Below are positions 25,785 through 39,310 of a stretch of DNA of 64,000 nt, piece after piece. Source of the stretch: Pseudomonadota bacterium (GTDB lineage: Bacteria > Pseudomonadota > Gammaproteobacteria > Steroidobacterales > Steroidobacteraceae); contig JAKARC010000001.1 in the NCBI GenBank assembly GCA_021822385.1, positions 1-64,000 of the forward strand. Direction: 5' to 3'. Within the stretch, counting starts at the first letter, position 1; each line of letters opens with the position of its first letter. The position numbers and the translations under genes were made by a program. Below the pieces are notes generated by a model. That model worked only from the letters and a program-made list of their open reading frames with translations, was not told where the DNA came from and searched no databases.

Positions 25785-27119
25785 TCAGCCTGACTGAGTC
25801 GTTGCGAACGTCACGGTCACCGCGAGCCCGTGGCCGTCTTCGCCTTCGCCCAGCGCGATTTGCGCCGCATGAGCGTCAGCGATCGCCTTGACGATGGCAA
25901 GACCCAGACCGCTGCCGGGGACCTCGGTGCCGGGGCGGCGATAGAAACGGTCGAATACCCGCGCGCGCTCTTCGGGCGGGATGCCCGGACCGGTATCGGT
26001 CACCCTCAGTCTTACGGTGTGTTCGGGTACGGCGGCATCGATCACGGAGACATCCACCCGGCCGCCGGCAGGGGTATACCGCACGGCGTTGTCGACGAGA
26101 TTGCGGATCAGCGTCGCGATCGAGTCGGTGTCGCCTTGGATGAAGGCCGACTGGGCCTCCGCGATGCCAAGGTCTATCCCCTGCGCGTCGGCGAAGGGGA
26201 CCAGCTCCGCCACCACCTCGCGCACCAACTCGTCGAGGGCGATGCGCGTTGATGTCGGCGCGGCTCGCGGCTCCTGTCGCTTGAGCGAAAGCATCTGCTC
26301 GACCAGACGGATCGAGCGCTGTACGCCGGCAGAAAGCCTTTGCATCGCCTCGGTACGCTCCTCGTCGCTGCGCGCACGCTCGAGTGCACCGAGTTGTAGA
26401 TGCAACGCGGTAAGCGGCGTGCGCAACTCGTGGGCCGCGTCGGCGATGAACGCATGCTCACGCTCGAGCGCCCCGGTCAGGCGCCCGAGCAGGTCGTTCA
26501 ACGCCTCGACCAGGGGCTGCACCTCCTCGGGCAGCCCCGCGCGCGGGAGTGCTTCCAGCGCTTCCAGGCGGCGCGTCTTGACCGCGGCGGCAAGCCGCTG
26601 CAACGGCTCGAGCGCATGGCCGACCGCGAACCACACCAGCAGGCCGAGGATGGGTACGGCGAGTGCGAACGGCACGAGCGCCTTGACCGCCAGATCGATC
26701 GCCTGTTGCCGGCGCACCCGCATGGGCTGTGCGACCTGGATCACGCGGGTCGGCGAGGCGACCCCGTAGACGCGCCAGCTCCCCGCGGGTGTCTTCACCG
26801 TGGAGAAACCCAGTGCGGTCAGGTTGGGCAGCGCGGTGTGCACCGGCGAGCGATAGATCAGCTGGCCATAAATCGTCCACACCCGGATCACGAAGCCATA
26901 CGCCAAGGCGCGCGACGGAATGGATGAGGGCAGCGGCCACAGGTACTCCACCGGCAGGTCGCGCAACACGAGCGCCGTCTGTTCCAGGTGATAGTCGAAG
27001 AAGCCATCCGCCTGCTTCAGCGCATTGCGATACACGACGACGCCGCCGCACAGACCCACCACGGCGATGCCGCCGAGCAGCCACGCGAGCAGGCGTGCGC
27101 GCAGTGATCGGATGGTCAT
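25785..27119 (-). CDS. Two-component sensor kinase, QseC/PmrB type
   Basis: 444 residues. Two membrane helices (about 10-30 and 150-170) flank a periplasmic sensor of about 120 residues containing LRDLPVEYLWPLPS. A HAMP-like linker, then the H-box AHELRTPLTALHLQL, N-box NLVDNAVRYTPAGG, G1 VTDTGPGIP, F-box FDRFYRRPG and G2 GSGLGLAIVKA. The start overlaps the regulator stop by four bases, so the pair is one operon. The stimulus is not evident; QseC/PmrB-like kinases often sense envelope or metal stress. Confidence 0.92.
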   Translation of the reverse strand: MTIRSLRARLLAWLLGGIAVVGLCGGVVVYRNALKQADGFFDYHLEQTALVLRDLPVEYLWPLPSSIPSRALAYGFVIRVWTIYGQLIYRSPVHTALPNLTALGFSTVKTPAGSWRVYGVASPTRVIQVAQPMRVRRQQAIDLAVKALVPFALAVPILGLLVWFAVGHALEPLQRLAAAVKTRRLEALEALPRAGLPEEVQPLVEALNDLLGRLTGALEREHAFIADAAHELRTPLTALHLQLGALERARSDEERTEAMQRLSAGVQRSIRLVEQMLSLKRQEPRAAPTSTRIALDELVREVVAELVPFADAQGIDLGIAEAQSAFIQGDTDSIATLIRNLVDNAVRYTPAGGRVDVSVIDAAVPEHTVRLRVTDTGPGIPPEERARVFDRFYRRPGTEVPGSGLGLAIVKAIADAHAAQIALGEGEDGHGLAVTVTFATTQSG

Positions 27120-27790
27120 GCCGGCCGCACCCGGTAACCGACGCCGCGCACCGTGAGAATGAAATCGGCCCCGAGCTTGCGGCGCAAGCCGTGCACGTGG
27201 ACTTCCACGGCGTTGCTGTCGATCTCCTCTCCCCAGCCGTACAGCCGCTCCTCGATCCGGGCGCGCGAGAGGATGGTGCCGGGACGTTCCATCAGCAGCT
27301 GCAGCAGCGCGAACTCCTTCGGCGAGAGCGGAATCTCCTCCGTGCCCCGCCGCACGCGGTGGGTGGCGGGGTTCAGGAGCACACCCAGATGCTCGATTTC
27401 CGGAGTTGAGTGTCCGGATTTCCGCCGCAGCAGCGCACGAATGCGGGCGGCAAGCTCGTCGAGATCGAAAGGTTTGACCAGATAGTCGTCGGCACCGGCA
27501 TCCAATCCCCGCACCCGGTCGCAGACGGCATCGCGCGCGGTGAGAATGATCACCGGCAGGCCGTTGCCCCGCGTGCGCAGGCCGATCAGGACATCGAGGC
27601 CGGCTTTGCGCGGCAGGCCAAGGTCAAGCAGCAGCAGGTCGTAGGATTCATCGGTGAGCACCCGCTCGGCGATCTGACCATCGTGCACCCAGTCGACCGT
27701 GAACCCTTCGCGCCGCAGTCCGGCTCGGATCGCCTCGCCGATCATGGCGTCATCTTCCACCAGCAGCAGCCTCACCGCACCGGACCCCAT
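27116..27790 (-). CDS. OmpR-family response regulator, QseB/PmrA type
   Basis: 224 residues from ATG 27790 (MGSGAVRLLLVEDDAMIG). The receiver has acidic pocket EDD, acceptor Asp in LLLLDLGLP, Thr in ILTARD and Lys in DYLVKPFD. The winged-helix DNA-binding domain ends with EEIDSNAVEVHVHGLRRKLG and TVRGVGYRV. It is the partner of the overlapping kinase gene. The reading frame upstream of the ATG is not family-like. The divergent rsmG gene starts 69 bp away, with an inverted repeat between them. Confidence 0.94.
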   Translation of the reverse strand: MGSGAVRLLLVEDDAMIGEAIRAGLRREGFTVDWVHDGQIAERVLTDESYDLLLLDLGLPRKAGLDVLIGLRTRGNGLPVIILTARDAVCDRVRGLDAGADDYLVKPFDLDELAARIRALLRRKSGHSTPEIEHLGVLLNPATHRVRRGTEEIPLSPKEFALLQLLMERPGTILSRARIEERLYGWGEEIDSNAVEVHVHGLRRKLGADFILTVRGVGYRVRPA

Positions 27791-27809
27791 CGCGCGTAAA
27801 TTTCCACTG

Positions 27810-27831
27810 TGTGGCGGGCGCGTCTGCCACA
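27810..27831. promoter_or_regulatory. Inverted repeat between the response regulator and rsmG
   Basis: TGTGGC-N10-GCCACA in the 69-bp divergent intergenic region, overlapping where either promoter must lie. It is a candidate operator for the neighbouring response regulator or another dimeric factor. Confidence 0.4.
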
Positions 27832-27859
27832 ATCAGCATGACCCGAGGCCTGTCGACCC

Positions 27860-28522
27860 ATGAACTCCTCGCAACCGACGCAGGCGGCGACCGCCGTTCC
27901 CGGCAGTCCAGCCGCGCTGATCCACGGCGCCGCGGCGCTTGGCGTCGCCCTGACGGAACACGACGCCGAACGCCTGCTGCATCTGCTCGATGAGTTGGCG
28001 CGATGGAATCACCGCTTCAACCTGACGGCCATCGCCCATCGGGACGAGATGGTAACGCATCATCTACTCGATAGCCTGGCCGTGCATCGTTATCTGCACG
28101 GCGTGCGCATCGCCGATGTCGGAACCGGCGCGGGCTTTCCGGGGCTGCCACTCGCCCTGGCCAATCCGGATCGGCGTTTCACCCTGATTGATGCGAATGG
28201 GAAGAAGATCCGCTTCGTCGGGCATGCGGCGCATGCGCTCGGATTGATGAATGTCGAGACGCTGCAGGGGCGCGTCGAAGCACTGCGACCGCAGATCCCG
28301 TTCGATACGGTTGTTGCGCGCGCCTTCGCCGCGCTGCCGGCGCTGGCCGCCGCCGTTGCCCCACTGTGCGGTCCCGACACCCATGTCCTCGCCCTGAAGG
28401 GCAAGTGGCCGCAGGCGGAAATCGATGCACTGCCGCCGCTCTGGCAGGTCGAATCGTTCCCGCTCGCCGTGCCCGGCCTGGCCGAGAGCCGCTGCCTGAT
28501 CGTGCTGCGCGCCCGCAACTAA
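27860..28522 (+). CDS. rsmG: 16S rRNA (guanine-527-N7)-methyltransferase
   Basis: 220 residues. The RsmG hallmarks are LARWNHRFNLTAI near residue 47, HHLLDSLAVHRY, the SAM-binding IADVGTGAGFPGLPLAL near 88, LIDANGKKIRFV, and VVARAFAALP. It methylates G527 in the 530 loop of 16S rRNA; loss confers low-level streptomycin resistance in studied bacteria. The gene normally heads rsmG-parA-parB-atp in gammaproteobacteria. Here two amino-acid metabolism genes intervene. Confidence 0.95.
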   Translation: MNSSQPTQAATAVPGSPAALIHGAAALGVALTEHDAERLLHLLDELARWNHRFNLTAIAHRDEMVTHHLLDSLAVHRYLHGVRIADVGTGAGFPGLPLALANPDRRFTLIDANGKKIRFVGHAAHALGLMNVETLQGRVEALRPQIPFDTVVARAFAALPALAAAVAPLCGPDTHVLALKGKWPQAEIDALPPLWQVESFPLAVPGLAESRCLIVLRARN

Positions 28523-29001
28523 CCGTGCGCGGCGGTGCCGAGGGGTAGCGCCGTGGTCTCCTTGATGACCGAGAGCGCGATAAAGGAGTGCACCGACTGC
28601 ACGCCCGGAAAGCGCGACAGGTGATCGAGGAAGAAGGCCTCGTACGCCTTGATGTCACGGCAGGCGATGCGGAGCAGAAAGTCCGTCTCACCCATCAGGG
28701 TATAACACTCAAGAATCTCCGGATGGCGGCGCACCGCCTGCTCGAATTTGAGCAAGGCATCCCGGCCATGACCGGCAAGCTTGACCTGCGAGAATACCAG
28801 TACGTTCAGACCCACCTTCTCCCGATCGAGCAGCGCCACCCGCTTGCGGATGACCCCGGCGCTCTCCAGGCGGCTCATGCGCCGCCAGCATGTCGACGGT
28901 GTGATGCCCAGACGCTCGGCAGCCTCCGCGGCGGACAAATTGCCGTGCTCCTGCACGAGCTCAAGGATACGGACGTCCCCGCGGTCAAGATCGGTTTGCA
29001 T
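28519..29001 (-). CDS. Lrp/AsnC family transcriptional regulator
   Basis: 160 residues. N-terminal helix-turn-helix: DRGDVRILELVQEHGNLSAAE then LGITPSTCWRRMSRLESAGVI, followed by the RAM ligand-binding domain (LECYTLMGETDFLLRIACRD). This is close to the Lrp/BkdR group. It is divergent from the leucine-type dehydrogenase gene, and a local regulator of that gene is the natural inference. The 3' end overlaps the rsmG 3' end by four bases. Confidence 0.92.
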   Translation of the reverse strand: MQTDLDRGDVRILELVQEHGNLSAAEAAERLGITPSTCWRRMSRLESAGVIRKRVALLDREKVGLNVLVFSQVKLAGHGRDALLKFEQAVRRHPEILECYTLMGETDFLLRIACRDIKAYEAFFLDHLSRFPGVQSVHSFIALSVIKETTALPLGTAAHG

Positions 29002-29052
29002 GAAATATCCCGTTTTTAGAGGTGTTCATGCAACAAATAATTCATGAGATCA
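28999..29052. promoter_or_regulatory. AT-rich regulatory patch between the Lrp gene and the dehydrogenase gene
   Basis: This stretch is strongly AT-rich against the GC-rich surroundings and contains two direct TTCATG copies (29025 and 29041) plus a TGCATGAAAT at its left edge. Lrp-family sites are degenerate AT-rich dyads, so this is the likely site for the adjacent regulator. It also holds the likely promoters of both genes. Confidence 0.45.
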
Positions 29053-29147
29053 GGGCCCAGAGCAAGCTTTGTGACGCGGCGTGCAGCCCAAGAGCGTAAG
29101 GTGGGCGCGGCTGGGTGCGCCAGCCCGGTTCTTTGGGAGCTGAAACC

Positions 29148-30263
29148 ATGGATCTATTCACGCTGCCTGATTTCGACGGCCACGAGCAGGTGGTCTTCGG
29201 ACACGACACCGCGAGTGGCCTGTGCGCGCTGATCGCGATTCATTCCACCGCACTCGGGCCGGCGGCGGGAGGCTGCCGGATGTGGACGTATCGCTCGACC
29301 GACGAGGCGCTGACGGATGCGCTGCGTCTCTCGCGCGGCATGAGCTACAAGAATGCAATGGCCGAGCTCGGGCTTGGCGGTGGCAAGGCGGTGATTCTCG
29401 CCGACGCGCGACGGCGCAAGACGCCCGAGCTGTTCGCCGCGTTCGGTCGGTTGGTCGACTCGCTTGGGGGCCGGTATATCACGGCCGAGGACGTCGGCAC
29501 GACCACGGCAGACATGGAACAGGTCGCGCGTCAGACCGCCTTCGTCAGTGGTCTGAAGCGCGCTGCGGGCCACGTCGGTGGCGATCCCGGGCCGAAGACG
29601 GCGCTCGGGGTGTTTCTCGGCATTCAGGCCGCGGTACGCTTCCAGCTTGACCGTGATCTCGAAGGTGTGACCGTCGCGGTCCAGGGTCTCGGCGGCGTGG
29701 GCCGACCGCTGTGCCGAATGCTGGTCGATGCGGGTGCCCGGCTGAAAATCGCCGATGCGCGCTCGGATGTGACGGCGCAGGTGCGTGAGGAGCTGCGTGC
29801 GGTGGTCGTGCCGGCCGATACCATCGCGGCCGAGGAAGCCGAGGTCTTCGCGCCGTGCGCGCTGGGGGCCGTGCTCAACGAGTGGTCCATTCCACGGTTG
29901 CGGGTCCGTATCGTGGCCGGAGCGGCCAATAATCAGTTGGCCCGCGAGGCCGACGGACATGCACTGCGGGCGGCAGGGATCCTCTATGCGCCCGACTATG
30001 TCATCAATGCCGGCGGCATCATCAACGTCGCGCACGAGTACCGCGGTGTAACGGGCGAAGCCGAGGTTCGCGCCGATATCGAGAAGATTCCCGTGCGTCT
30101 CACCGAGATCTTCGAGCGTGCCGCCAACGAAGGCGTCCCGACCAGCGTCGTGGCCGATCGCATGGCGCGCGAGCGCTTGCGCCGGGGTGGCGCCACGGGC
30201 GGCCGGCAGGGCATTGGCGTTGCCCCGACCCGAGAGCCGGTGCGCGCCGCAGCGCACGAATAG
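29148..30263 (+). CDS. Leucine/phenylalanine/valine-type amino acid dehydrogenase
   Basis: 371 residues from the ATG at 29148, preceded by GGGAGC. The substrate domain carries GPAAGGCRMWTY and the catalytic-lysine motif GLGGGKAVI (residues about 70-80), then YITAEDVGTT. The Rossmann domain shows VAVQGLGGVGRPLCRML, and NNQLA plus DYVINAGGIINVAHEY follow. The family oxidatively deaminates branched-chain or aromatic amino acids with NAD. Leucine dehydrogenase is most likely from length and motifs. The divergent Lrp gene is probably its regulator. Such dehydrogenases are more common in Firmicutes and some gamma- and deltaproteobacteria than in enterics. Confidence 0.88.
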   Translation: MDLFTLPDFDGHEQVVFGHDTASGLCALIAIHSTALGPAAGGCRMWTYRSTDEALTDALRLSRGMSYKNAMAELGLGGGKAVILADARRRKTPELFAAFGRLVDSLGGRYITAEDVGTTTADMEQVARQTAFVSGLKRAAGHVGGDPGPKTALGVFLGIQAAVRFQLDRDLEGVTVAVQGLGGVGRPLCRMLVDAGARLKIADARSDVTAQVREELRAVVVPADTIAAEEAEVFAPCALGAVLNEWSIPRLRVRIVAGAANNQLAREADGHALRAAGILYAPDYVINAGGIINVAHEYRGVTGEAEVRADIEKIPVRLTEIFERAANEGVPTSVVADRMARERLRRGGATGGRQGIGVAPTREPVRAAAHE

Positions 30264-30321
30264 ACGCCGTTGCCCTTCTCGTGAGGGCCGTGGGACGGTG
30301 GTGAAGTACACTCTCGTCCCC

Positions 30322-31128
30322 ATGAAGCGTGTCATCGCGATCGCCAATCAAAAAGGTGGCGTCGGCAAGACCACCACGGCAGTCAATCTGGCTGCCTCGC
30401 TGGCGGCCACCCGGCGGCGTGTGCTGCTGCTTGATGTGGATCCTCAGGGCAATGCCACCATGGGTAGCGGCATCGACAAGTCGCAGCTCGAGCGCAGCGC
30501 CTGTGAGGTGCTGCTCGATGAAGCCGGGCTCAGTGCTGCGGTGTGCAGGGTCGAGCCGGGCGGCTACGCCTTACTGCCCGCGAATCAGGACCTTACCGCG
30601 GCAGAGGTCGGTCTGCTCGCGCTGCCGGCCGGCCGGGAGAATCGCCTGCGGCGAGCGCTCGAGCCGGTGCGGGAATCCTACGATGTCATTCTTATAGATT
30701 GTCCGCCGGCGCTCAATATGCTCACGGTCAATGCTCTGGTGGCTGCCGACAGCGTGCTGATTCCAATGCAGTGCGAGTATTACGCCTTGGAGGGGCTTTC
30801 GGCGTTGCTCGGGACCATCGAGCAGTTGCGCGCCACGGCCAATGCGACGCTCGAGATCGAGGGGATCCTGCGCACCATGTTCGACCCGCGCAATAATCTG
30901 GCCAATGAAGTGAGCGCCCAGCTGCTCATGCACTTCGGTGACAAGGTCTTTCGTACCGTCATTCCACGCAATATCCGCTTGGCCGAAGCCCCCTCCTTTG
31001 GTCGGCCAGTGCTCCTGCATGACAAGGATTCGCGGGGTGCGCTGGCGTATCTCGCCCTGGCCGGTGAGATGATTCGTCGCGGTGAAGCCGAGCCGGACGT
31101 TGCGGTCGATACCGGCGCAGCATCATGA
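30322..31128 (+). CDS. parA: Chromosome partitioning ATPase ParA (Soj)
   Basis: 268 residues from ATG 30322. The deviant Walker A is NQKGGVGKTTTAVNLA. Other motifs are LLLDVDPQGNATMGSGI, the Walker B ILIDCPPALNML, and TMFDPRNNLANEVSAQL, which is diagnostic of chromosomal ParA. It dynamically segregates the origin with ParB-parS. Its stop overlaps the parB start by ATGA. The usual neighbour rsmG is 1.8 kb upstream. Confidence 0.96.
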   Translation: MKRVIAIANQKGGVGKTTTAVNLAASLAATRRRVLLLDVDPQGNATMGSGIDKSQLERSACEVLLDEAGLSAAVCRVEPGGYALLPANQDLTAAEVGLLALPAGRENRLRRALEPVRESYDVILIDCPPALNMLTVNALVAADSVLIPMQCEYYALEGLSALLGTIEQLRATANATLEIEGILRTMFDPRNNLANEVSAQLLMHFGDKVFRTVIPRNIRLAEAPSFGRPVLLHDKDSRGALAYLALAGEMIRRGEAEPDVAVDTGAAS

Positions 31129-32033
31129 CTCAAAAGAAACCGCCATTGGGCCGCGGCCTTGCCGATCTGCTCGGCGCGGGTGGTCGAACGACGCCCGCCG
31201 GCGCCGCTGCGCCCAATGAGGCTCACCAGGCCGAGGGCGAAGCGTTGCGGCGGTTGCCGCTCGCGGCACTGCAGCGCGGTAAGTATCAGCCGCGCACCGA
31301 TGTGCAGCCGCAGTCGCTGGAGGAGCTGGCGGACTCGATCAAGGCGCAGGGCGTCATCCAGCCCATCGTCGTACGGCCGCTCCCGACCAACGGCTCCGAG
31401 CCTGCGCGCTACGAGATCATTGCCGGCGAGCGTCGCTGGCGTGCGGCGCAGATTGCAGGCCTCGCCGACATCCCCGCGATCGTGCGGCGCATTCCCGACG
31501 AGGCGGCCATCGCGGTCGCGCTCATCGAGAACATTCAGCGGGAGAACCTGAATCCTCTGGAAGAAGCCCGGGCGCTGCAGCGGCTGATCAGCGAATTCCA
31601 GCTCACGCATGCGCAGGCGGCCGCCGCGGTCGGCCGCTCGCGGGCCGGGGTGAGCAATCTTTTGCGCCTGCTCGAGCTGCCGGCCGAAGTGTGCGCGCTT
31701 ATCGAGCAGCGCCGGCTGGAGATGGGGCATGCGCGAGCGCTGCTCGGGTTGAGCGAACGCGCCGCGCAGCAGCGCGCAGCCGCCGAAGTTGTGGCGCGGG
31801 GACTGTCGGTGCGCGAAACCGAGGCGCTGGTGCGCCGCATGCAGCACGCGCCGGCGGCACCGCGCGTGACCGCGACGGCGCCGGACCCCGATGTCGATCA
31901 TCTGCGCCGCCAGCTCGCCGAGAAGCTCGGCGCTCGGGTCGAGATCCGGCACGCGCGCGGCGGCAAGGGCGCGCTCGTGATCTCTTACAATAGCCTCGAT
32001 GAGCTCGATGGCATTCTAGCGCATATCCGGTGA
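31125..32033 (+). CDS. parB: Chromosome partitioning protein ParB (Spo0J)
   Basis: 302 residues. Start PPLGRGLADLLG; N-terminal CTPase motifs YEIIAGERRWRAA and VALIENIQRENLNPLEEA; helix-turn-helix TQAQAAAAVGRSRAGVSNLLRLL (here LTHAQAAAAVGRSRAGV); C-terminal dimer region GKGALVISYNSLDELDGIL. It is a CTP-dependent clamp loaded at parS. No parS-like palindrome was seen inside the window. Confidence 0.96.
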   Translation: MTQKKPPLGRGLADLLGAGGRTTPAGAAAPNEAHQAEGEALRRLPLAALQRGKYQPRTDVQPQSLEELADSIKAQGVIQPIVVRPLPTNGSEPARYEIIAGERRWRAAQIAGLADIPAIVRRIPDEAAIAVALIENIQRENLNPLEEARALQRLISEFQLTHAQAAAAVGRSRAGVSNLLRLLELPAEVCALIEQRRLEMGHARALLGLSERAAQQRAAAEVVARGLSVRETEALVRRMQHAPAAPRVTATAPDPDVDHLRRQLAEKLGARVEIRHARGGKGALVISYNSLDELDGILAHIR

Positions 32034-32076
32034 GCCGGGCGCGCCGCGCACGGGCGCCGTCGCTGCGCGCCCCGGC
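32034..32076 (+). terminator. GC-rich hairpin after parB
   Basis: Starts at the base after the parB stop: GCCGGG pairs with CCCGGC, extended by CGCGC/GCGCG with one bulged C, followed by CTGATTT. It probably separates parAB from atp transcription. Confidence 0.5.
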
Positions 32077-32120
32077 CTGATTTCACCCGAATTTACCCGA
32101 TCCGGAACACTCCAATTGAG

Positions 32121-32149
32121 TGGACTCGCCGGTGCGCGGTCAATATAAT
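32121..32149 (+). promoter_or_regulatory. Sigma70 promoter of the atp operon
   Basis: TGGACT (32121-32126), 17 bp, then a perfect TATAAT (32144-32149). Transcription would start near 32156, about 85 nt before atpI. A small dyad CACTC-CAATT-GAGTG overlaps the -35 element. Confidence 0.75.
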
Positions 32150-32233
32150 CGCGCGGCTTTTCAGGTCCGCCGCGGGTGCAGGCGTCGGTGAGCGGCTCTC
32201 CGCTCTGACGCGACCCGAAAGACCCGCGAGTGA

Positions 32234-33886
<1,653 letters not shown>

Positions 33887-33932
33887 GCCCGACGTGCGTG
33901 CCTGACAACGCGCTGCGCAGGAGGAGGCGACC

Positions 33933-34403
33933 GTGCATATCAATCTGACGCTCATCATCCAGATGCTGGCGTTCGCCGCGCTCATCTGGTTTACGATGAA
34001 ATTCGTGTGGCCGATGATTCTCGGCCCAATGCAGGAGCGCGAGCGGCGGATTGCACAAGGTCTGGCCGCGGCCGACCAAGGCGAAGAGGAGCTGAAGCAG
34101 GCGCGTGCCGGCGGCGAGGCGATCCTGCGCGAGGCGCGTGAGCGTGCCGGCGTCATCCTCGATCAGGCGCAACACAGCGCCAATGAGATCATCGAACGCG
34201 CCCGTGTCAGCGCGACGCAGGAAGGCCAGCGCCTGGTGATGGCGGCACAGCAGCAGATCGAACTCGAGGCCGCCCGCGCCCGCGAGCAGCTGCGCCGACA
34301 GGTCGGTGAGATCGCGGTTGCAGCCGCCGCGAAGCTGCTCGAGCGCGAGATCGATCCGCGTGCGCACGAGGCGCTGCTCGAAGAATTCGCCGCGCAGATC
34401 TGA
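33933..34403 (+). CDS. atpF: ATP synthase Fo subunit b
   Basis: 156 residues from a GTG preceded by AGGAGGCGACC. N-terminal membrane helix INLTLIIQMLAFAALIWFTM, then KFVWPMILGPMQERERRIA and a long helical stalk ending in LLEREIDPRAHEALLEEF. Forms the peripheral stalk. Confidence 0.96.
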   Translation: MHINLTLIIQMLAFAALIWFTMKFVWPMILGPMQERERRIAQGLAAADQGEEELKQARAGGEAILREARERAGVILDQAQHSANEIIERARVSATQEGQRLVMAAQQQIELEAARAREQLRRQVGEIAVAAAAKLLEREIDPRAHEALLEEFAAQI

Positions 34404-34415
34404 GCGGGACACGTC

Positions 34416-34943
34416 ATGGCCGACAAACACACCATCGCAAGACCCTATGCCAAGGCGGCCGTTGGTGCCGCCGGCGGCCGGCTTGCACAGTGGTCCGAAG
34501 CGTTGCACCGTGCAGCCGCGGCGTGTGGCGATGCACAGCTCGCTGCGCTGCTGCACGACCCACGCGTCTCGAGCACGCAGCTCGCCGAGCTGGTGTTGGC
34601 GCTTGCCGGACCGGACGTGGCGCCGGCTGAGAATCTTGTCCGCCTGCTCGCCGAGAACCACAGGCTCGACTGCCTGGCGGAAGTATCCGCACGCTTCGAT
34701 GAACTGAAAGCCGAGGCCGAAGGCTCCATCGAGGTGACGGTGACCACGGCCTGTGTGCTCACCGCGGCGCAGCGCGACATGCTTGCCGCGGCGCTCGAGC
34801 GGCGGCTGCGGCGTACCGTGCGCTTGCACTGCATGCACGACCCGGCGCTGCTCGGCGGAGCGAGCGTGCGGGCGGGTGATCTGGTCATCGACGGCTCGTT
34901 GCGCGGCAGGCTTGAGCGCATCGCCCGTCAGTTGACCGCATAA
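34416..34943 (+). CDS. atpH: ATP synthase F1 subunit delta
   Basis: 175 residues. The start [14 protein letters not shown] matches the conserved ARPYAKA motif (OSCP family). [18 protein letters not shown] in the middle, and a C-terminal [23 protein letters not shown]. It links F1 to the b stalk. Confidence 0.96.
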   Translation: MADKHTIARPYAKAAVGAAGGRLAQWSEALHRAAAACGDAQLAALLHDPRVSSTQLAELVLALAGPDVAPAENLVRLLAENHRLDCLAEVSARFDELKAEAEGSIEVTVTTACVLTAAQRDMLAAALERRLRRTVRLHCMHDPALLGGASVRAGDLVIDGSLRGRLERIARQLTA

Positions 34944-34966
34944 GCTATTTTCCGGGAAACACTGTT

Positions 34967-36508
<1,542 letters not shown>

Positions 36509-36518
36509 GGGCGGGCTG

Positions 36519-38833
<2,315 letters not shown>

Positions 38834-38842
38834 GGAGCGCCC

Positions 38843-39271
38843 ATGGCCGAACGGAACACCATTCAGGTCGACATCGTCAGCGCTGAGGGGGAGATCTTCT
38901 CGGGCGCGGCGACGATGGTGTTCGCGCCGGCCTCCCAGGGTGACATTGGCGTCGCACCCCGGCACGCGCCGTTGCTGTCAATGCTGAAGCCCGGCGAGGT
39001 GAGGGTGCAGACACCTGGCGGGGAGGAGCATTTCTTCTTCGTCGGCGGTGGGGCAATCGAAGTGCAGCCGCAGCGCGTGACGGTGTTGGCTGATACGGCG
39101 TTACGGGCTGAAGATATCGATGAGGCCGCCGCGCTTGCGGCCAAGCAGAGGGCCGAGGAGGCGCTGAAAGAGCGCCCGGGACTGATCACGCACGCGCAAG
39201 CGCTGACGGAGCTTGCCCGCGCGACCGCACAGCTGAAAGTTCTCGCGCGTCTGCGCAAGGTTCGCGGCTGA
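38843..39271 (+). CDS. atpC: ATP synthase F1 subunit epsilon
   Basis: 142 residues. Beta-sandwich signature QVDIVSAEGEIFSGAATMVFAP and APRHAPLLSMLKPGEVRV; C-terminal helical hairpin ALAAKQRAEEALKER. It regulates and couples F1. Last gene of the atp operon, 39 bp before glmU. Confidence 0.96.
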   Translation: MAERNTIQVDIVSAEGEIFSGAATMVFAPASQGDIGVAPRHAPLLSMLKPGEVRVQTPGGEEHFFFVGGGAIEVQPQRVTVLADTALRAEDIDEAAALAAKQRAEEALKERPGLITHAQALTELARATAQLKVLARLRKVRG

Positions 39272-39310
39272 CCGCGCCCCGGGATGGCGCACGTCATCAT
39301 AATGCCCCGC

